This document shows positions 54,652 through 64,000 of a stretch of DNA of 64,000 nt, piece by piece. Position numbers and translations under genes: made by a program. Each line of letters opens with the position of its first letter. Within the stretch, counting starts at the first letter, position 1. The notes beneath the pieces were generated by a model. It saw only the letters and a list, made by a program, of their open reading frames with translations, had not been told where the DNA came from and ran no database searches. Location: the NCBI GenBank assembly GCA_942490645.1, contig CALNXN010000002.1, positions 62,001 to 126,000 on the forward strand, written 5' to 3'. This DNA is from CALNXN01 sp942490645. Lineage in GTDB: Bacteria > Pseudomonadota > Alphaproteobacteria > Rhodobacterales > Rhodobacteraceae.

Positions 54652-54900
54652 ATGAGCCTAGCCCACGCCCTTCCCGCCCCGACCCTCGCCCAGCGTATTC
54701 TGTTTGCCATCCCTGTGATCGGCTGGATCGCGCGCGATCTGTTGTTGGGTGACAAAAACAACGTTTGGTTCGCTTTGATCGGGTTCTTCAGCCTGTGGAT
54801 GTCCTGCGCGCTGACGTTTGGCTTGCCTGGCCTCTACTTGCCAGCGCTGGCGTTGGTTCCGATCATGTTCGTGGTTCTAATCCTAATTACCTGGGCGTAG
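54652..54900 (+). CDS. Small unknown membrane protein
   Basis: 82 residues with two hydrophobic helices (NVWFALIGFFSLWMSCALTF and LPALALVPIMFVVLILITWA) after an amphipathic start (QRILFAIPVIGWIARDLLLG). AGGAG at 54637-54641 serves ATG 54652; an upstream TTG at 54595 is less likely. No family recognised with certainty. Confidence 0.65.
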   Translation: MSLAHALPAPTLAQRILFAIPVIGWIARDLLLGDKNNVWFALIGFFSLWMSCALTFGLPGLYLPALALVPIMFVVLILITWA

Positions 54901-54976
54901 CGCACCGGGTAGGACATATCGCCCCCTATTCTTTGCGCGATGACTGCCATAGCGTGCTGGAAAAACCGAGGGTTCC

Positions 54977-56176
54977 ATGACTGATACGACCTGCGACATT
55001 GTGATATCGGGCGGCGGCATTGCCGGGCTGACGGCAGCTGCGGCCTTTGGGACAGCCGGTTTTGACGTGGTCTGTGTTGACCCGACCCCGCCGATCACCG
55101 AACGCGATGTGGACGGTTCCGACATGCGAACAACGGCAATGTTGCAACCGGCACGCGATGTACTCGCGTCCGCCGGTTTGTGGGACAGGTTGGAACCTCA
55201 TGCCAGCGCGCTGCAAACCATGCGCATCGTGGACGCAGGCGGCGTTGAAGCCGAGCCCCGCCTGACCAAGGATTTCAATGCAAGCGACGTGTCAGAGCTG
55301 CCTTTTGGGTGGAACCTTCCCAATTGGTTGCTGCGGCGCGAGATCGTCGCGCGTCTGACCGAGTTACCGAATGTGGATTTTCGGCCCGGCACAGCCACGC
55401 GGTCTCTTTTTACGCGCACATCGCAGGCACGTGTCGGGCTCAGCGATGGAACCCGGGTAAATGCCAAACTGGTCATCGCGGCGGACGGGCGCAAGTCAGC
55501 GATGCGCGAGGCGGCTGGCATCCGTGTGACGACAAAGCGCTATGGTCAAAAAGCTCTGGCGTTTGCCGTCACACACCCGATCCCGCATGCCAATGTCTCG
55601 ACGGAAGTTCACCGCATGGGCGGCCCATTTACGCTTGTGCCTCTCCCGGATCATGATGGAATGCCATGCTCTGCCGTTGTGTGGATGGACGACGGACCCA
55701 AATCGCAAGACAGGTTCGACATGGATGTGAGCGCCTTTGAAGAGGCGGCCTCCCATCGCAGTTGCCATCTCTTTGGCCCTCTCAAACTGGCCTCAAGGCG
55801 CACGATCTGGCCCATCATCAGCCAACATGCGCAACGCCTGAACGCAGAACGGCTGGCTTTGATTGCGGAAGCGGCCCATGTTGTGCCGCCCATTGGCGCG
55901 CAAGGGCTCAACATGAGCTTGGCAGACACGGCAACACTACTTGAACTGGCGCAGAATCGACCCGACGGATTGGGCGACGCGACAATGCTCGACGCCTATC
56001 ACAAAGCGCGCTTTGCCGATATTCGCCTGCGTGTTCAGGGTATTGACCTGTTGAACAAAGCCAGTCAGGCGGGTCACCCCATATTGCGAGATGCCCGCGC
56101 AATGGGGCTCAATGCGCTTTATGCCTTGGCACCGGTTCGCAAAACACTGATGCAAATGGGGCTTGGGGTGCGGTGA
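54977..56176 (+). CDS. UbiH/UbiF/COQ6-type FAD-dependent hydroxylase
   Basis: 399-residue class A flavoprotein monooxygenase. FAD-binding ISGGGIAGLTAAAAFG at the N-terminus, the ATA-like AADGRKSAMREAAGI (DG motif), and AEAAHVVPPIGAQGLNMSL where the usual GD is replaced by AE. It most likely hydroxylates the ubiquinone ring; alphaproteobacteria use one to three such enzymes, so the exact position (UbiH, UbiF or UbiL) is open. Confidence 0.85.
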   Translation: MTDTTCDIVISGGGIAGLTAAAAFGTAGFDVVCVDPTPPITERDVDGSDMRTTAMLQPARDVLASAGLWDRLEPHASALQTMRIVDAGGVEAEPRLTKDFNASDVSELPFGWNLPNWLLRREIVARLTELPNVDFRPGTATRSLFTRTSQARVGLSDGTRVNAKLVIAADGRKSAMREAAGIRVTTKRYGQKALAFAVTHPIPHANVSTEVHRMGGPFTLVPLPDHDGMPCSAVVWMDDGPKSQDRFDMDVSAFEEAASHRSCHLFGPLKLASRRTIWPIISQHAQRLNAERLALIAEAAHVVPPIGAQGLNMSLADTATLLELAQNRPDGLGDATMLDAYHKARFADIRLRVQGIDLLNKASQAGHPILRDARAMGLNALYALAPVRKTLMQMGLGVR

Positions 56177-56201
56177 CCCACGTGCAGCGCGCCTTTTCGT
56201 C

Positions 56202-57329
56202 CTAAAGCACCTTGTCTATCACGCGCGCCAACCGGGCCAGCGTACCGTCGACATCATAAAGCTTGTCCAACCCGAAAAGACCCAGCCGAAACGTTCGGAA
56301 ATCAGCAGGCTCGTCGCATTGCAACGGAACACCCGCCGCGATCTGCATGCCCTCGGCCATGAACCGTTTGCCGTTCTGAATGTCAGGGTCCGACGTGTAG
56401 CTGACAACGACACCGGGCGCGCCAAACCCATCGGCCGCAACAGATGTGACCCATTTGGCCGCCAACATCGCGCGTACGCCATCACCCAAACGCCATTGCG
56501 CTTCCTTGAGGCGCGCAAAACCGTAGGTCTTGGTTTCGACCATTGTATCGCGGAACGCACGCAACGCGTCTGTGGGCATGGTCGCATGATACGCGTGACC
56601 GCCGCCCTCATAGGCTTGCATGATGCTGTGCCACTTGCCCAGATCAATGGCAAAACTGTCCGATTGGGTTTCGCCCAAACGCGTCACGGCACGGTCAGAC
56701 AGCATCACAAGCCCCGCACATGGGGACGCAGACCACCCTTTTTGCGGCGCCGAAATCAACACATCAACACCCAGTTTGCCCATATCAACCCAAGCGCACC
56801 CGCTCGCGATGCAGTCCAGCACCATCAATCCGCCGACCTCATGCGCCGCCTTGGCCATTGCGGCGATGTAATCATCAGGCAAAATCACACCTGCGCTGGT
56901 TTCGACGTGTGGGGCAAACACGACATCGGGCTTGGTGTCCCGGATCGTCTGAACGACCTCTTCGATGGGTGCGGGCACAAAAGGCGACGGGTGTGCATTG
57001 CCGATTTGACGCGCCTTAAGCACCGTCGTGTTCGCGGTCAGCCCACCTGTTTCGATAATCTGGCTCCAACGATACGAAAACCATCCGTTGCGCACCACCA
57101 GCACATCGGCATTGCGCGCAAACTGGCGCGCGACGGCCTCCATTCCGAACGTGCCGCCGCCGGGAATGACGACCACGGCATCGGCGTTATAGACCTCTTT
57201 GAGCATCGAGGAGATGTCGGTCATGACCCGCTGAAAGGCCGCACTCATGGAATTGAGCGACCGGTCCGTGAAGACCACCGAAAATTCCTCCAGCCCACCC
57301 GGATCGACTGTATTAAGCAGCGGTGCCAT
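56202..57329 (-). CDS. Class V aminotransferase (alanine/serine-glyoxylate type)
   Basis: 375 residues, PLP enzyme. PIGGG-like PGGGTFGMEA, VRNGWFSYRWSQI and the Schiff-base Lys in SAPQKGWSASPC (near residue 195). Family members move amino groups between alanine or serine and glyoxylate or act on phosphonates. The N-terminus has an unusual SVVFTDRSLNSMSAAFQRV in place of the common TPGP..P motif, so specificity is uncertain. ATG 57329 with AGGGAG upstream is chosen over GTG 57365. Confidence 0.8.
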   Translation of the reverse strand: MAPLLNTVDPGGLEEFSVVFTDRSLNSMSAAFQRVMTDISSMLKEVYNADAVVVIPGGGTFGMEAVARQFARNADVLVVRNGWFSYRWSQIIETGGLTANTTVLKARQIGNAHPSPFVPAPIEEVVQTIRDTKPDVVFAPHVETSAGVILPDDYIAAMAKAAHEVGGLMVLDCIASGCAWVDMGKLGVDVLISAPQKGWSASPCAGLVMLSDRAVTRLGETQSDSFAIDLGKWHSIMQAYEGGGHAYHATMPTDALRAFRDTMVETKTYGFARLKEAQWRLGDGVRAMLAAKWVTSVAADGFGAPGVVVSYTSDPDIQNGKRFMAEGMQIAAGVPLQCDEPADFRTFRLGLFGLDKLYDVDGTLARLARVIDKVL

Positions 57330-57459
57330 CTCGTTCTCCCTGATAGTGTTCGCGTTGTGTGACACCTAGCCGCCCATGCCGCGCAAAGCAAAGCCTACGT
57401 TAGCATACCGAGCACGCGCGCATAAATTACTGTGCGCCGATGCGAAACCCGTGCCGCGT

Positions 57460-57921
57460 TTATTCGCCGATCGGCCCCGGCAAACGTTCTTCGCTCAGAA
57501 GCACGTTTGCCTCCACCTCGCCCGCACCAGGGAGTGTCATGATCCGACGACGCAGCACACGTTCGAAATCCGGCAAGTCACGCGCCACGACCCGGAGGCG
57601 ATAATCATAAAGGCCAAGTACATGCTCGACCGTTTGCACCTCTGGAATAGCAGTGACCGCGCGTTCGAAATCTTCGAGGCTGACGCGGCCCTTGGTGGCC
57701 AGCTTCACACCGAGAAAGACGGTCACACCAAGCCCCATCGCCTCGGAATTCAACCGCAAGCGCCGCCCCACGAGTACGCCCGCCTCTTCCAGCCTCCTGA
57801 TCCGTCGCCACGTTGCCGGTTGCGACAGCCCCAACGCGCGCCCCAACGCGCCAGCACTTTGCGTCGCGTCGCGTGACAAGGCTCGCAGGATCGCGCGGTC
57901 GGTTCCATCCAGATCTATCAT
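57460..57921 (-). CDS. Lrp/AsnC-family regulator (second of a pair)
   Basis: 153 residues. Helix-turn-helix: LGRALGLSQPATWRRIRRLEEAGVL split here as LGRALGLSQPATWRRIRRL then EEAGVLVG. RAM ligand domain: AIPEVQTVEHVLGLYDYRLR. Its ATG overlaps the stop of the upstream Lrp gene (57918-57921), so the two are co-translated and could form mixed oligomers. Confidence 0.9.
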   Translation of the reverse strand: MIDLDGTDRAILRALSRDATQSAGALGRALGLSQPATWRRIRRLEEAGVLVGRRLRLNSEAMGLGVTVFLGVKLATKGRVSLEDFERAVTAIPEVQTVEHVLGLYDYRLRVVARDLPDFERVLRRRIMTLPGAGEVEANVLLSEERLPGPIGE

Positions 57922-58373
57922 ATGGGCAGCTGTTCGTCCGACTTGATCCGCGCGATCTGCATGAGCGATTCAATGTCTGCAATATGTGGCAGTGTCATGA
58001 TCCGCAGCCGGTAAATGTCCTGATAATGCGCCATATCTCGCGCAATGATGTTGAGCCGCACGTCGACGCGGCCCAAAAATGTCTGAATTTCCGTTACCTC
58101 GGGGATAGCGCGCGCGGCATCAATGAATTCGTCAAAGGCACGCGCCTGGGTTTTGTCGAGGGTGACACGCAGCGACACTTCGACGGAATAACCCAAAGCG
58201 GCCCAATCGATCACCGCTTCCAAGCCCTGAACGATGCCTGCATCCTGCAGGCGCGCTATCCTGCGCGCCACTTTGCCAGTGGTGATCCCGCAAAGCTCCG
58301 CCAACTCAGCCGGGTTCAGGCTGGGCTCCGCCTGCCAGTGGCGCAGGATGCGTCGATCCAGATCGGTGAGCAT
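57918..58373 (-). CDS. Lrp/AsnC-family regulator (first of a pair)
   Basis: 151 residues. HTH: LAELCGITTGKVARRIARLQ, then a RAM domain with AIPEVTEIQTFLGRVDVRLN. It starts 135 bases from ilvC on the opposite strand. Lrp proteins often control branched-chain amino acid genes, so it may control ilvC or its own pair. Distinct in sequence from its neighbour, so the pair is old. Confidence 0.9.
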   Translation of the reverse strand: MLTDLDRRILRHWQAEPSLNPAELAELCGITTGKVARRIARLQDAGIVQGLEAVIDWAALGYSVEVSLRVTLDKTQARAFDEFIDAARAIPEVTEIQTFLGRVDVRLNIIARDMAHYQDIYRLRIMTLPHIADIESLMQIARIKSDEQLPI

Positions 58374-59530
<1,157 letters not shown>

Positions 59531-59559
59531 GCGCACATCTGCGCATCCATACATCCTGT

Positions 59560-59583
59560 CGCCCCGGCCAACACGCCGGGGCG
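59560..59583 (+). terminator. Hairpin after ilvC
   Basis: CGCCCCGGC (59560-59568) pairs perfectly with GCCGGGGCG (59575-59583) over a six-base loop, 30 bases past the ilvC stop. Only ATTT is T-rich afterwards, so termination may be partial, and the EamA gene starts 19 bases on. Confidence 0.7.
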
Positions 59584-59601
59584 ACGCATTTGAAGGCACC
59601 T

Positions 59602-60522
59602 ATGACACCCTCCCCAACCATCACCCCGCTCAGTTGGCTTATGGTTGGCCTGCTTGGCCTGACCTGGGGCGGCACATTTCTTGTTACCGAAGTCGCGCTG
59701 GAGGGCATTACACCCTTCTGGCTGGCCGCAGCCCGCATCAGCTTTGCGGCGGTCTTGATGGTGGTGATCTGGGGCACACTGGGATTCAAACTCTTTGAGG
59801 CGCCTGCATCACGCGGGACATGGGGGGCTGCAATCATGATCGGCGCGCTTAGCTCAGCGGTGCCCTTCATGCTGCTGGCTTGGGGTCAGCAATTCGTTAC
59901 TTCCGGTTTTGCGGGTGTCTCGATGGCCGCCGTTGCACTAATCGTCCTGCCTCTGGCGCATTTCTTGGTTCCGGGCGAACAGCTTACACCGCGCAAAATC
60001 ATCGGGTTCGTAATCGGCTTCATCGGCGTTTGCGTTCTGATTGGCGCACAAGCATTCGAGACATCTGGCGCACTGCTTGAAACTCCGGGGCGGATCGCCT
60101 GCGTCTGTGCAGCCTGTTGTTATGCCGTGTCTTCCATAGTCATGCGGCGCCTTCCCCCGGTGGACACGATCGGGCTGTCCACTTTGCTTTTGCTGGTGGC
60201 CGCAGCAATCGTCGTGCCGATCGCTATTGCGATTGAAGGACCACCGCCGATGCCGGACCAACGTACGTTGATCGTGCTTGGGTTCCTCGGCCTGATCCCG
60301 ACAGCTGCGGCCAATCTGCTGAGGGTCTTGGTGGTGCGCACTGCGGGGCCTGTGTTTATGTCGCTGACCAACTATCAGGTGCCGATCTGGTCTGTTGTAC
60401 TTGGCGCAGTCATTCTTGGAGAGCCGCTGCCCGCCTCTTTGCTGTTGGCGCTTGCCCTGATCCTGACCGGAGTGGGCCTCAGCCAATATGGTGCGATTAA
60501 GCGGCTCTTCGGGTCCGCGTAG
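59602..60522 (+). CDS. EamA-family (DMT) transporter
   Basis: 306 residues, ten hydrophobic segments in two EamA repeats. Opening VGLLGLTWGGTFLVTEVAL and the repeat end TNYQVPIWSVVLGAVILGEP are family marks. Probably exports amino acids or metabolites. GAAGG before ATG 59602; upstream codons overlap the ilvC hairpin. Confidence 0.88.
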   Translation: MTPSPTITPLSWLMVGLLGLTWGGTFLVTEVALEGITPFWLAAARISFAAVLMVVIWGTLGFKLFEAPASRGTWGAAIMIGALSSAVPFMLLAWGQQFVTSGFAGVSMAAVALIVLPLAHFLVPGEQLTPRKIIGFVIGFIGVCVLIGAQAFETSGALLETPGRIACVCAACCYAVSSIVMRRLPPVDTIGLSTLLLLVAAAIVVPIAIAIEGPPPMPDQRTLIVLGFLGLIPTAAANLLRVLVVRTAGPVFMSLTNYQVPIWSVVLGAVILGEPLPASLLLALALILTGVGLSQYGAIKRLFGSA

Positions 60523-60584
60523 TCCCGCCAATTTGGACCGAATCGTACTTTAATGTACGTTTCGATGAGGGATTGGGGGATTTC

Positions 60585-61130
60585 ATGGCTGAATTTGACA
60601 GAAGAGATGTTGTTACAACGCTAACAGCTCTTGCGGTGGCTGGTTGGGTAACATCACCGGACAAAGCCGAAGCTGATGGCGAAGGGAACACGAGTTTACT
60701 AGTCTTATCATTGATCGTTTTACAGCTTGTGAGTTATGTACTCATTTACTCAAAAGCCCGGCTCAAGTCGGGAAGAACGAACCGGGTGAAAGTGGTGCCT
60801 GACAACCAGTCTGTGGGCAATGTCCCGGCATCACAACGAGTGCGACGCGCGCCACAGATTGGCACGATCCGCCAAAGCGGTGATGCCTTATACGCCGAAT
60901 TGAACGCCAAAGGTGCTACAGCGCTGGCCCAAGCCAAGACTGTGACTGTCAGCATTCCGCTCAAAGGCGAACAGGCATCCATCGAAATGAGGGTGCGAAA
61001 CGCGAACAAGCGCAACACCGATGCGGTGCTCGCCCAAAGCCAGCAAATCCGCAGAGCAAAAACAGTGGGCAAACTTCATATGGACAACATCGGTGTCATA
61101 ATGAATATGCCGAATGCGCGATTAGGATAA
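60585..61130 (+). CDS. Unknown protein with Tat-like start and one membrane helix
   Basis: 181 residues. The N-terminus [18 protein letters not shown] looks like a twin-arginine or anchor segment, followed by a hydrophobic helix [20 protein letters not shown] near 40-60, a basic stretch ([15 protein letters not shown]) and a polar C-terminal part with [18 protein letters not shown]. No family recognised. ATG 60585 with TTGGGGGA nearby is used. Lower GC than its neighbours (for example 60600-60760), and its 3' end overlaps glmM by nine bases. Confidence 0.65.
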   Translation: MAEFDRRDVVTTLTALAVAGWVTSPDKAEADGEGNTSLLVLSLIVLQLVSYVLIYSKARLKSGRTNRVKVVPDNQSVGNVPASQRVRRAPQIGTIRQSGDALYAELNAKGATALAQAKTVTVSIPLKGEQASIEMRVRNANKRNTDAVLAQSQQIRRAKTVGKLHMDNIGVIMNMPNARLG

Positions 61131-62486
61131 AGCGTTCGGTTCTTTGGCAACGGCATCAGCGACAGCTTGAACTACACCGTCGACCAGACGTTCCATGAGA
61201 TCTGCGTTTTCATGTTCCGCCATAACGCGCACCAGCGGTTCGGTTCCGGACTTACGTATCAGCAGACGCCCCTGCCCGGCCAAAGCCTGTTCAGCGGATT
61301 CAATTGCTGCTTTGACGCCTGCATCCTCAAGCGGCGTTTGCCCCGCAGCGTAGCGCACATTTTTCAGCAGTTGAGGCACCGGTTCGAAGTTGCGTAACAG
61401 CGCGCTGGCGGGTTTTCCTGACCGCACAAGCTCAGCCAGAAACTGCAAACCCGCCATCAACCCATCACCCGTGGTGGCGTAATCCGACATCACGATGTGA
61501 CCCGATTGTTCACCACCCAGATTGTATCCGCCCTGCCGCATGCGCTCAACAACGTAGCGATCCCCAACACCCGTTCGCTCCAACCGGACACCGTGTTCGG
61601 CAAGGTAACGTTCCAATCCCAGATTCGACATTACGGTCGCCACAAGGGCATTGTTCGCCAAGCGCCCTTCGGTTGCCCAGCGGCTGGCCATCAGTGCCAT
61701 GAATTGATCGCCATTCCCAACCTGCCCGTTTTCATCAAGCAGGATCACCCGGTCGGCATCCCCGTCCAGACAGATCCCGACATCAGCCCCATGCGCGACG
61801 ACCGTTTCGGCCGCCAACTGCGGGTGGGTCGAGCCGCATCCCTTGTTGATGTTGTGCCCGTTGGGCGCCACTCCGACGGGGATCACCGTCGCACCCAACT
61901 CCCACAGCGCCTCTGGCGCCACCCGGTGGGCCGCCCCGTTGGCGCAATCGATCACGACCTTCAATCCATCCAGACGCATTTGACGGGGAAACGAAGATTT
62001 CACGCGTTCGATATAGCGAAAGCGGCCGTCGTCGATACGCTTGGCGCGCCCGATCTTATCCGCTTCTGCCAGATCAACACCGGATTGCACCAGCGCCTCG
62101 ATATCCGCTTCGACCTGATCAGACAGCTTGTATCCGTTGGGGCCGAAGAACTTGATCCCATTGTCCTGCGCCGGGTTGTGGCTGGCCGAAATCATCACCC
62201 CAAGGTCCGCGCGCATAGAGCGGGTCAGCAAGCCAACGGCGGGTGTCGGAACCGGACCGAGCAACAGGACGTTCATGCCTGTGGATGTCAGCCCCGCGGT
62301 CAGCGCGTTTTCAAACATGTACCCGGACAATCTCGTGTCCTTGCCGATAACAACACGGTGCACGGCCGAGCTGTCATCGCGAAAATAGCGCCCCACAGCC
62401 GCACCGATCCGCAACGCCATTTCTGCCGTCATCGGATGGGTGTTGGCGGTGCCGCGCACACCATCTGTCCCAAAAAGTCTATCCAT
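61122..62486 (-). CDS. glmM: Phosphoglucosamine mutase
   Basis: 454 residues; converts glucosamine-6-phosphate to glucosamine-1-phosphate for UDP-GlcNAc. [11 protein letters not shown] at the start, phosphoserine loop [17 protein letters not shown], metal loop [13 protein letters not shown], sugar loop GEQSGHIV and phosphate-binding [15 protein letters not shown] 62486 lies in the end of folP (8-base overlap). folP-glmM is a conserved pair. Confidence 0.96.
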   Translation of the reverse strand: MDRLFGTDGVRGTANTHPMTAEMALRIGAAVGRYFRDDSSAVHRVVIGKDTRLSGYMFENALTAGLTSTGMNVLLLGPVPTPAVGLLTRSMRADLGVMISASHNPAQDNGIKFFGPNGYKLSDQVEADIEALVQSGVDLAEADKIGRAKRIDDGRFRYIERVKSSFPRQMRLDGLKVVIDCANGAAHRVAPEALWELGATVIPVGVAPNGHNINKGCGSTHPQLAAETVVAHGADVGICLDGDADRVILLDENGQVGNGDQFMALMASRWATEGRLANNALVATVMSNLGLERYLAEHGVRLERTGVGDRYVVERMRQGGYNLGGEQSGHIVMSDYATTGDGLMAGLQFLAELVRSGKPASALLRNFEPVPQLLKNVRYAAGQTPLEDAGVKAAIESAEQALAGQGRLLIRKSGTEPLVRVMAEHENADLMERLVDGVVQAVADAVAKEPNALS

Positions 62487-63492
62487 CCACCACACCTGCC
62501 ACACTGGCGCGCCAAAGAGCAATGGCCTGAGCCGTTTCCGGCACGTCATGGACGCGCACGATTTGTGTCCCATGTTTCAACGCCGCGAGCGCCACGGCAA
62601 CAGAACCGGGCATGCGGTGGTCGGCCTGAGGTGCCGCACCGATTGTACCGATGAACCGCTTGCGCGATGCACCAAGCAGGATTGGTACGCCCAAACTGTG
62701 AAACAGGCTCAGGCGGGCCAGAAGGGCCAGGTTGTGCTCTTGGGTCTTGCCAAAACCGATGCCGGGATCCGCTATGATACGATCACGGGCGATGCCAATT
62801 TCGACAAGGCGCGCAATCTGGTCATCCAGAAAATCATAGACGTCCAAAAGCACGTCCTCATAGCGCGGGTCTTGCTGCATTGTCGCGGGATCGCCCTGTG
62901 CGTGCATCACGCAAACCGGCGCCGCGCGCTCACTGCATATCGGAGCCAAGTCCGGATCAAAGGTGAAACCCGACACGTCATTGACCAGATCAGCGCCCGC
63001 ATCCAGCGCAGCCGCAGCCACGTCAGCCTTGCGGGTATCGATTGAAATGACGTGGCGCATACCCGCTTCACGCAGCGCGCGGATCACCGGGACGGTGCGC
63101 TCAATTTCCTCCTCAGCGGGGACAAACACCGCGCCCGGTCGCGTGGATTCGCCACCAATGTCAAGGATATCAGCCGCCGCCATGCGCTCTGCGCCCGCCA
63201 CCGCATCGTTGACCGCATGATGCACCCCTCCATCCGAAAAGCTGTCCGGTGTTGTGTTCACAATACCCATGATCCGGGGGCGATCCATGCTCAGGCCCGC
63301 AATCGGCGCGCGCGGTGCAACCAAGCGGGACAATGCGTCCGCCGGGCAATCGGATGCGGTGATCACGCGCGGCCCGGCACCTCTTTGCAGCATTTCGACG
63401 TGAGTGAACCAAGCCGAGCCACCAGCAAGCTGTACTGCACCATCCGGCCGCCCAGGGCCAGACTGCACAAGGGGGCGGACATAGTAGCGCAT
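62479..63492 (-). CDS. folP: Dihydropteroate synthase
   Basis: 337 residues; joins p-aminobenzoate to dihydropterin pyrophosphate in folate synthesis. TIM-barrel motifs: [64 protein letters not shown] and RVHDV. The first 70 residues before the barrel ([29 protein letters not shown]) are an added domain not present in E. coli FolP (282 residues). ATG 63492 is chosen over TTG 63501. Confidence 0.95.
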   Translation of the reverse strand: MRYYVRPLVQSGPGRPDGAVQLAGGSAWFTHVEMLQRGAGPRVITASDCPADALSRLVAPRAPIAGLSMDRPRIMGIVNTTPDSFSDGGVHHAVNDAVAGAERMAAADILDIGGESTRPGAVFVPAEEEIERTVPVIRALREAGMRHVISIDTRKADVAAAALDAGADLVNDVSGFTFDPDLAPICSERAAPVCVMHAQGDPATMQQDPRYEDVLLDVYDFLDDQIARLVEIGIARDRIIADPGIGFGKTQEHNLALLARLSLFHSLGVPILLGASRKRFIGTIGAAPQADHRMPGSVAVALAALKHGTQIVRVHDVPETAQAIALWRASVAGVVDG

Positions 63493-63497
63493 GGAGT

Positions 63498-63971
63498 TCA
63501 AATCCGATGTTCGGTCACGGACATCGCGCGCAAAGGCACCTGTGCCTCTTGCGGCACCTCAGCGCCAATCACCAGCATTTCGGTCGCGTCGCATGTTGCA
63601 GCAAACCAAGCGGCCAACGCCACCGCATCACGTGGTTGCGCCGATGGTCCGTCAACAGCATCCAGCACGATCTTGGAGGGGGCCCAGACACAAGACTGCC
63701 CGTTCTTCATCGCCCAATCCAGTTCCGTCCGCGTCGACACGACAACACAGCGATCATCCTTGGAGGCGAGCACCCAAGCGTTTTGCTCTATCGCCAACAG
63801 GTCAATGCGCCTCTGGGCCATTTTGTGATGCACTTGCGGTGCCGGCACATCAGAAGCCCCAACGCAAAAAATCAAAGGACGCCCGGTGCGCTCAAGTTGA
63901 TCGATCCAGCTTGACAGATGGGGCGCTTCAATAGCCGTGTTGGAGAGATAGATCACCTCGGGTTGCAGCAT
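63498..63971 (-). CDS. Unknown protein upstream of folP
   Basis: At least 157 residues (from ATG 63971; an in-frame GTG at 63998 or a start beyond the window is also possible, so it may be partial). It reads VIYLSNTAIEAPHLSSWID, IFCVGASDVPAPQVHHKM, AWVLASKDDRCVVVSTRTEL, ending MSVTEHRI. No family recognised. The five-base gap to folP suggests an operon with folate genes, but a role is not claimed. Confidence 0.6.
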   Translation of the reverse strand: MLQPEVIYLSNTAIEAPHLSSWIDQLERTGRPLIFCVGASDVPAPQVHHKMAQRRIDLLAIEQNAWVLASKDDRCVVVSTRTELDWAMKNGQSCVWAPSKIVLDAVDGPSAQPRDAVALAAWFAATCDATEMLVIGAEVPQEAQVPLRAMSVTEHRI

Positions 63972-64000
63972 GACATTATTGGCCTGCGAGGGGGCCACAT

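Noticed and set aside
56163..57362. 399-codon plus-strand frame across the aminotransferase gene
   Set aside because: Arg/His-rich, no motif, no ribosome site; the minus strand carries an enzyme with a recognisable PLP lysine.
61497..62654. 385-codon plus-strand frame across glmM and folP
   Set aside because: Antisense to two certain genes and without recognisable domains.

Overview
The window looks like chromosomal DNA of a Roseobacter-group alphaproteobacterium (Rhodobacterales). The evidence is a high-GC sequence with dense, often overlapping genes, a choline ABC operon of the choXWV type, a stand-alone ctaD, a VPLPA-CTERM surface protein, a DUF2244 gene, a yqeY/carA divergent pair, and an ilvC gene facing two Lrp-type regulators. 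No genus is assigned. All calls come from reading translated sequence; no database search was run.

Layout. 1-3.7 kb: a manganese/zinc ABC operon (sitABCD) with a Mur/Fur-like operator at its promoter. 4-9.2 kb: a Tat-exported multicopper oxidase, then a four-histidine membrane cytochrome fused to a [2Fe-2S] domain and translationally coupled to a large MscS channel. 9.2-12.7 kb: an acyl-CoA ligase divergent from a biotin-carrier/carboxyltransferase fusion. 12.7-14 kb: gene remnants (an NAD-binding dehydrogenase with a nonsense codon and the tail of an amidase). 14-17.8 kb: a potABCD-type polyamine operon.

18-30.2 kb is the accessory part. It starts with a decayed IS6-family transposase, holds a one-strand cluster (polyglycine-hydrolase-like serine hydrolase with tandem repeats, VPLPA-CTERM protein, small unknown protein, 1057-residue winged-helix/cyclase-like/ATPase/TPR regulator), then an IS3 OrfA remnant, a CPA2 antiporter, an intact IS6-family element, the 3' part of a serine recombinase gene, a field of TTCCCTGT repeats, and a tRNA-Ser whose 3' end is overwritten by a run of 17 G. 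This looks like the residue of a tRNA-linked island.

30.4-36.9 kb is a tight housekeeping run: SPOR lipoprotein, D,D-carboxypeptidase, tmk, holB, tatD, a PhnP-like metallo-hydrolase, and an AEC permease. 36.9-39.7 kb: choXWV on the minus strand with a hairpin between choX and choW. 40-40.9 kb: two very small membrane proteins, an XRE regulator and a perfect palindrome. 41-64 kb: tRNA-Leu, a peptidoglycan-binding protein, a DsbA-family protein, lipB, a histidine kinase/response regulator pair, ctaD, a MOSC protein, DUF2244, yqeY, carA, a glycosyltransferase with an apparent c-di-GMP-binding MshEN domain, a GntR regulator, a pyrimidine nucleotidase, a UbiH-type hydroxylase, a class V aminotransferase, two Lrp regulators, ilvC, an EamA transporter, an unknown Tat-like protein, glmM, folP and an unknown protein cut by or ending at the window edge.

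The most promising leads are the redox cytochrome-ferredoxin/MscS pair, the MshEN-glycosyltransferase fusion, the polyglycine-hydrolase-like cluster with its own large regulator, and the pair of related tiny membrane proteins beside an XRE regulator.
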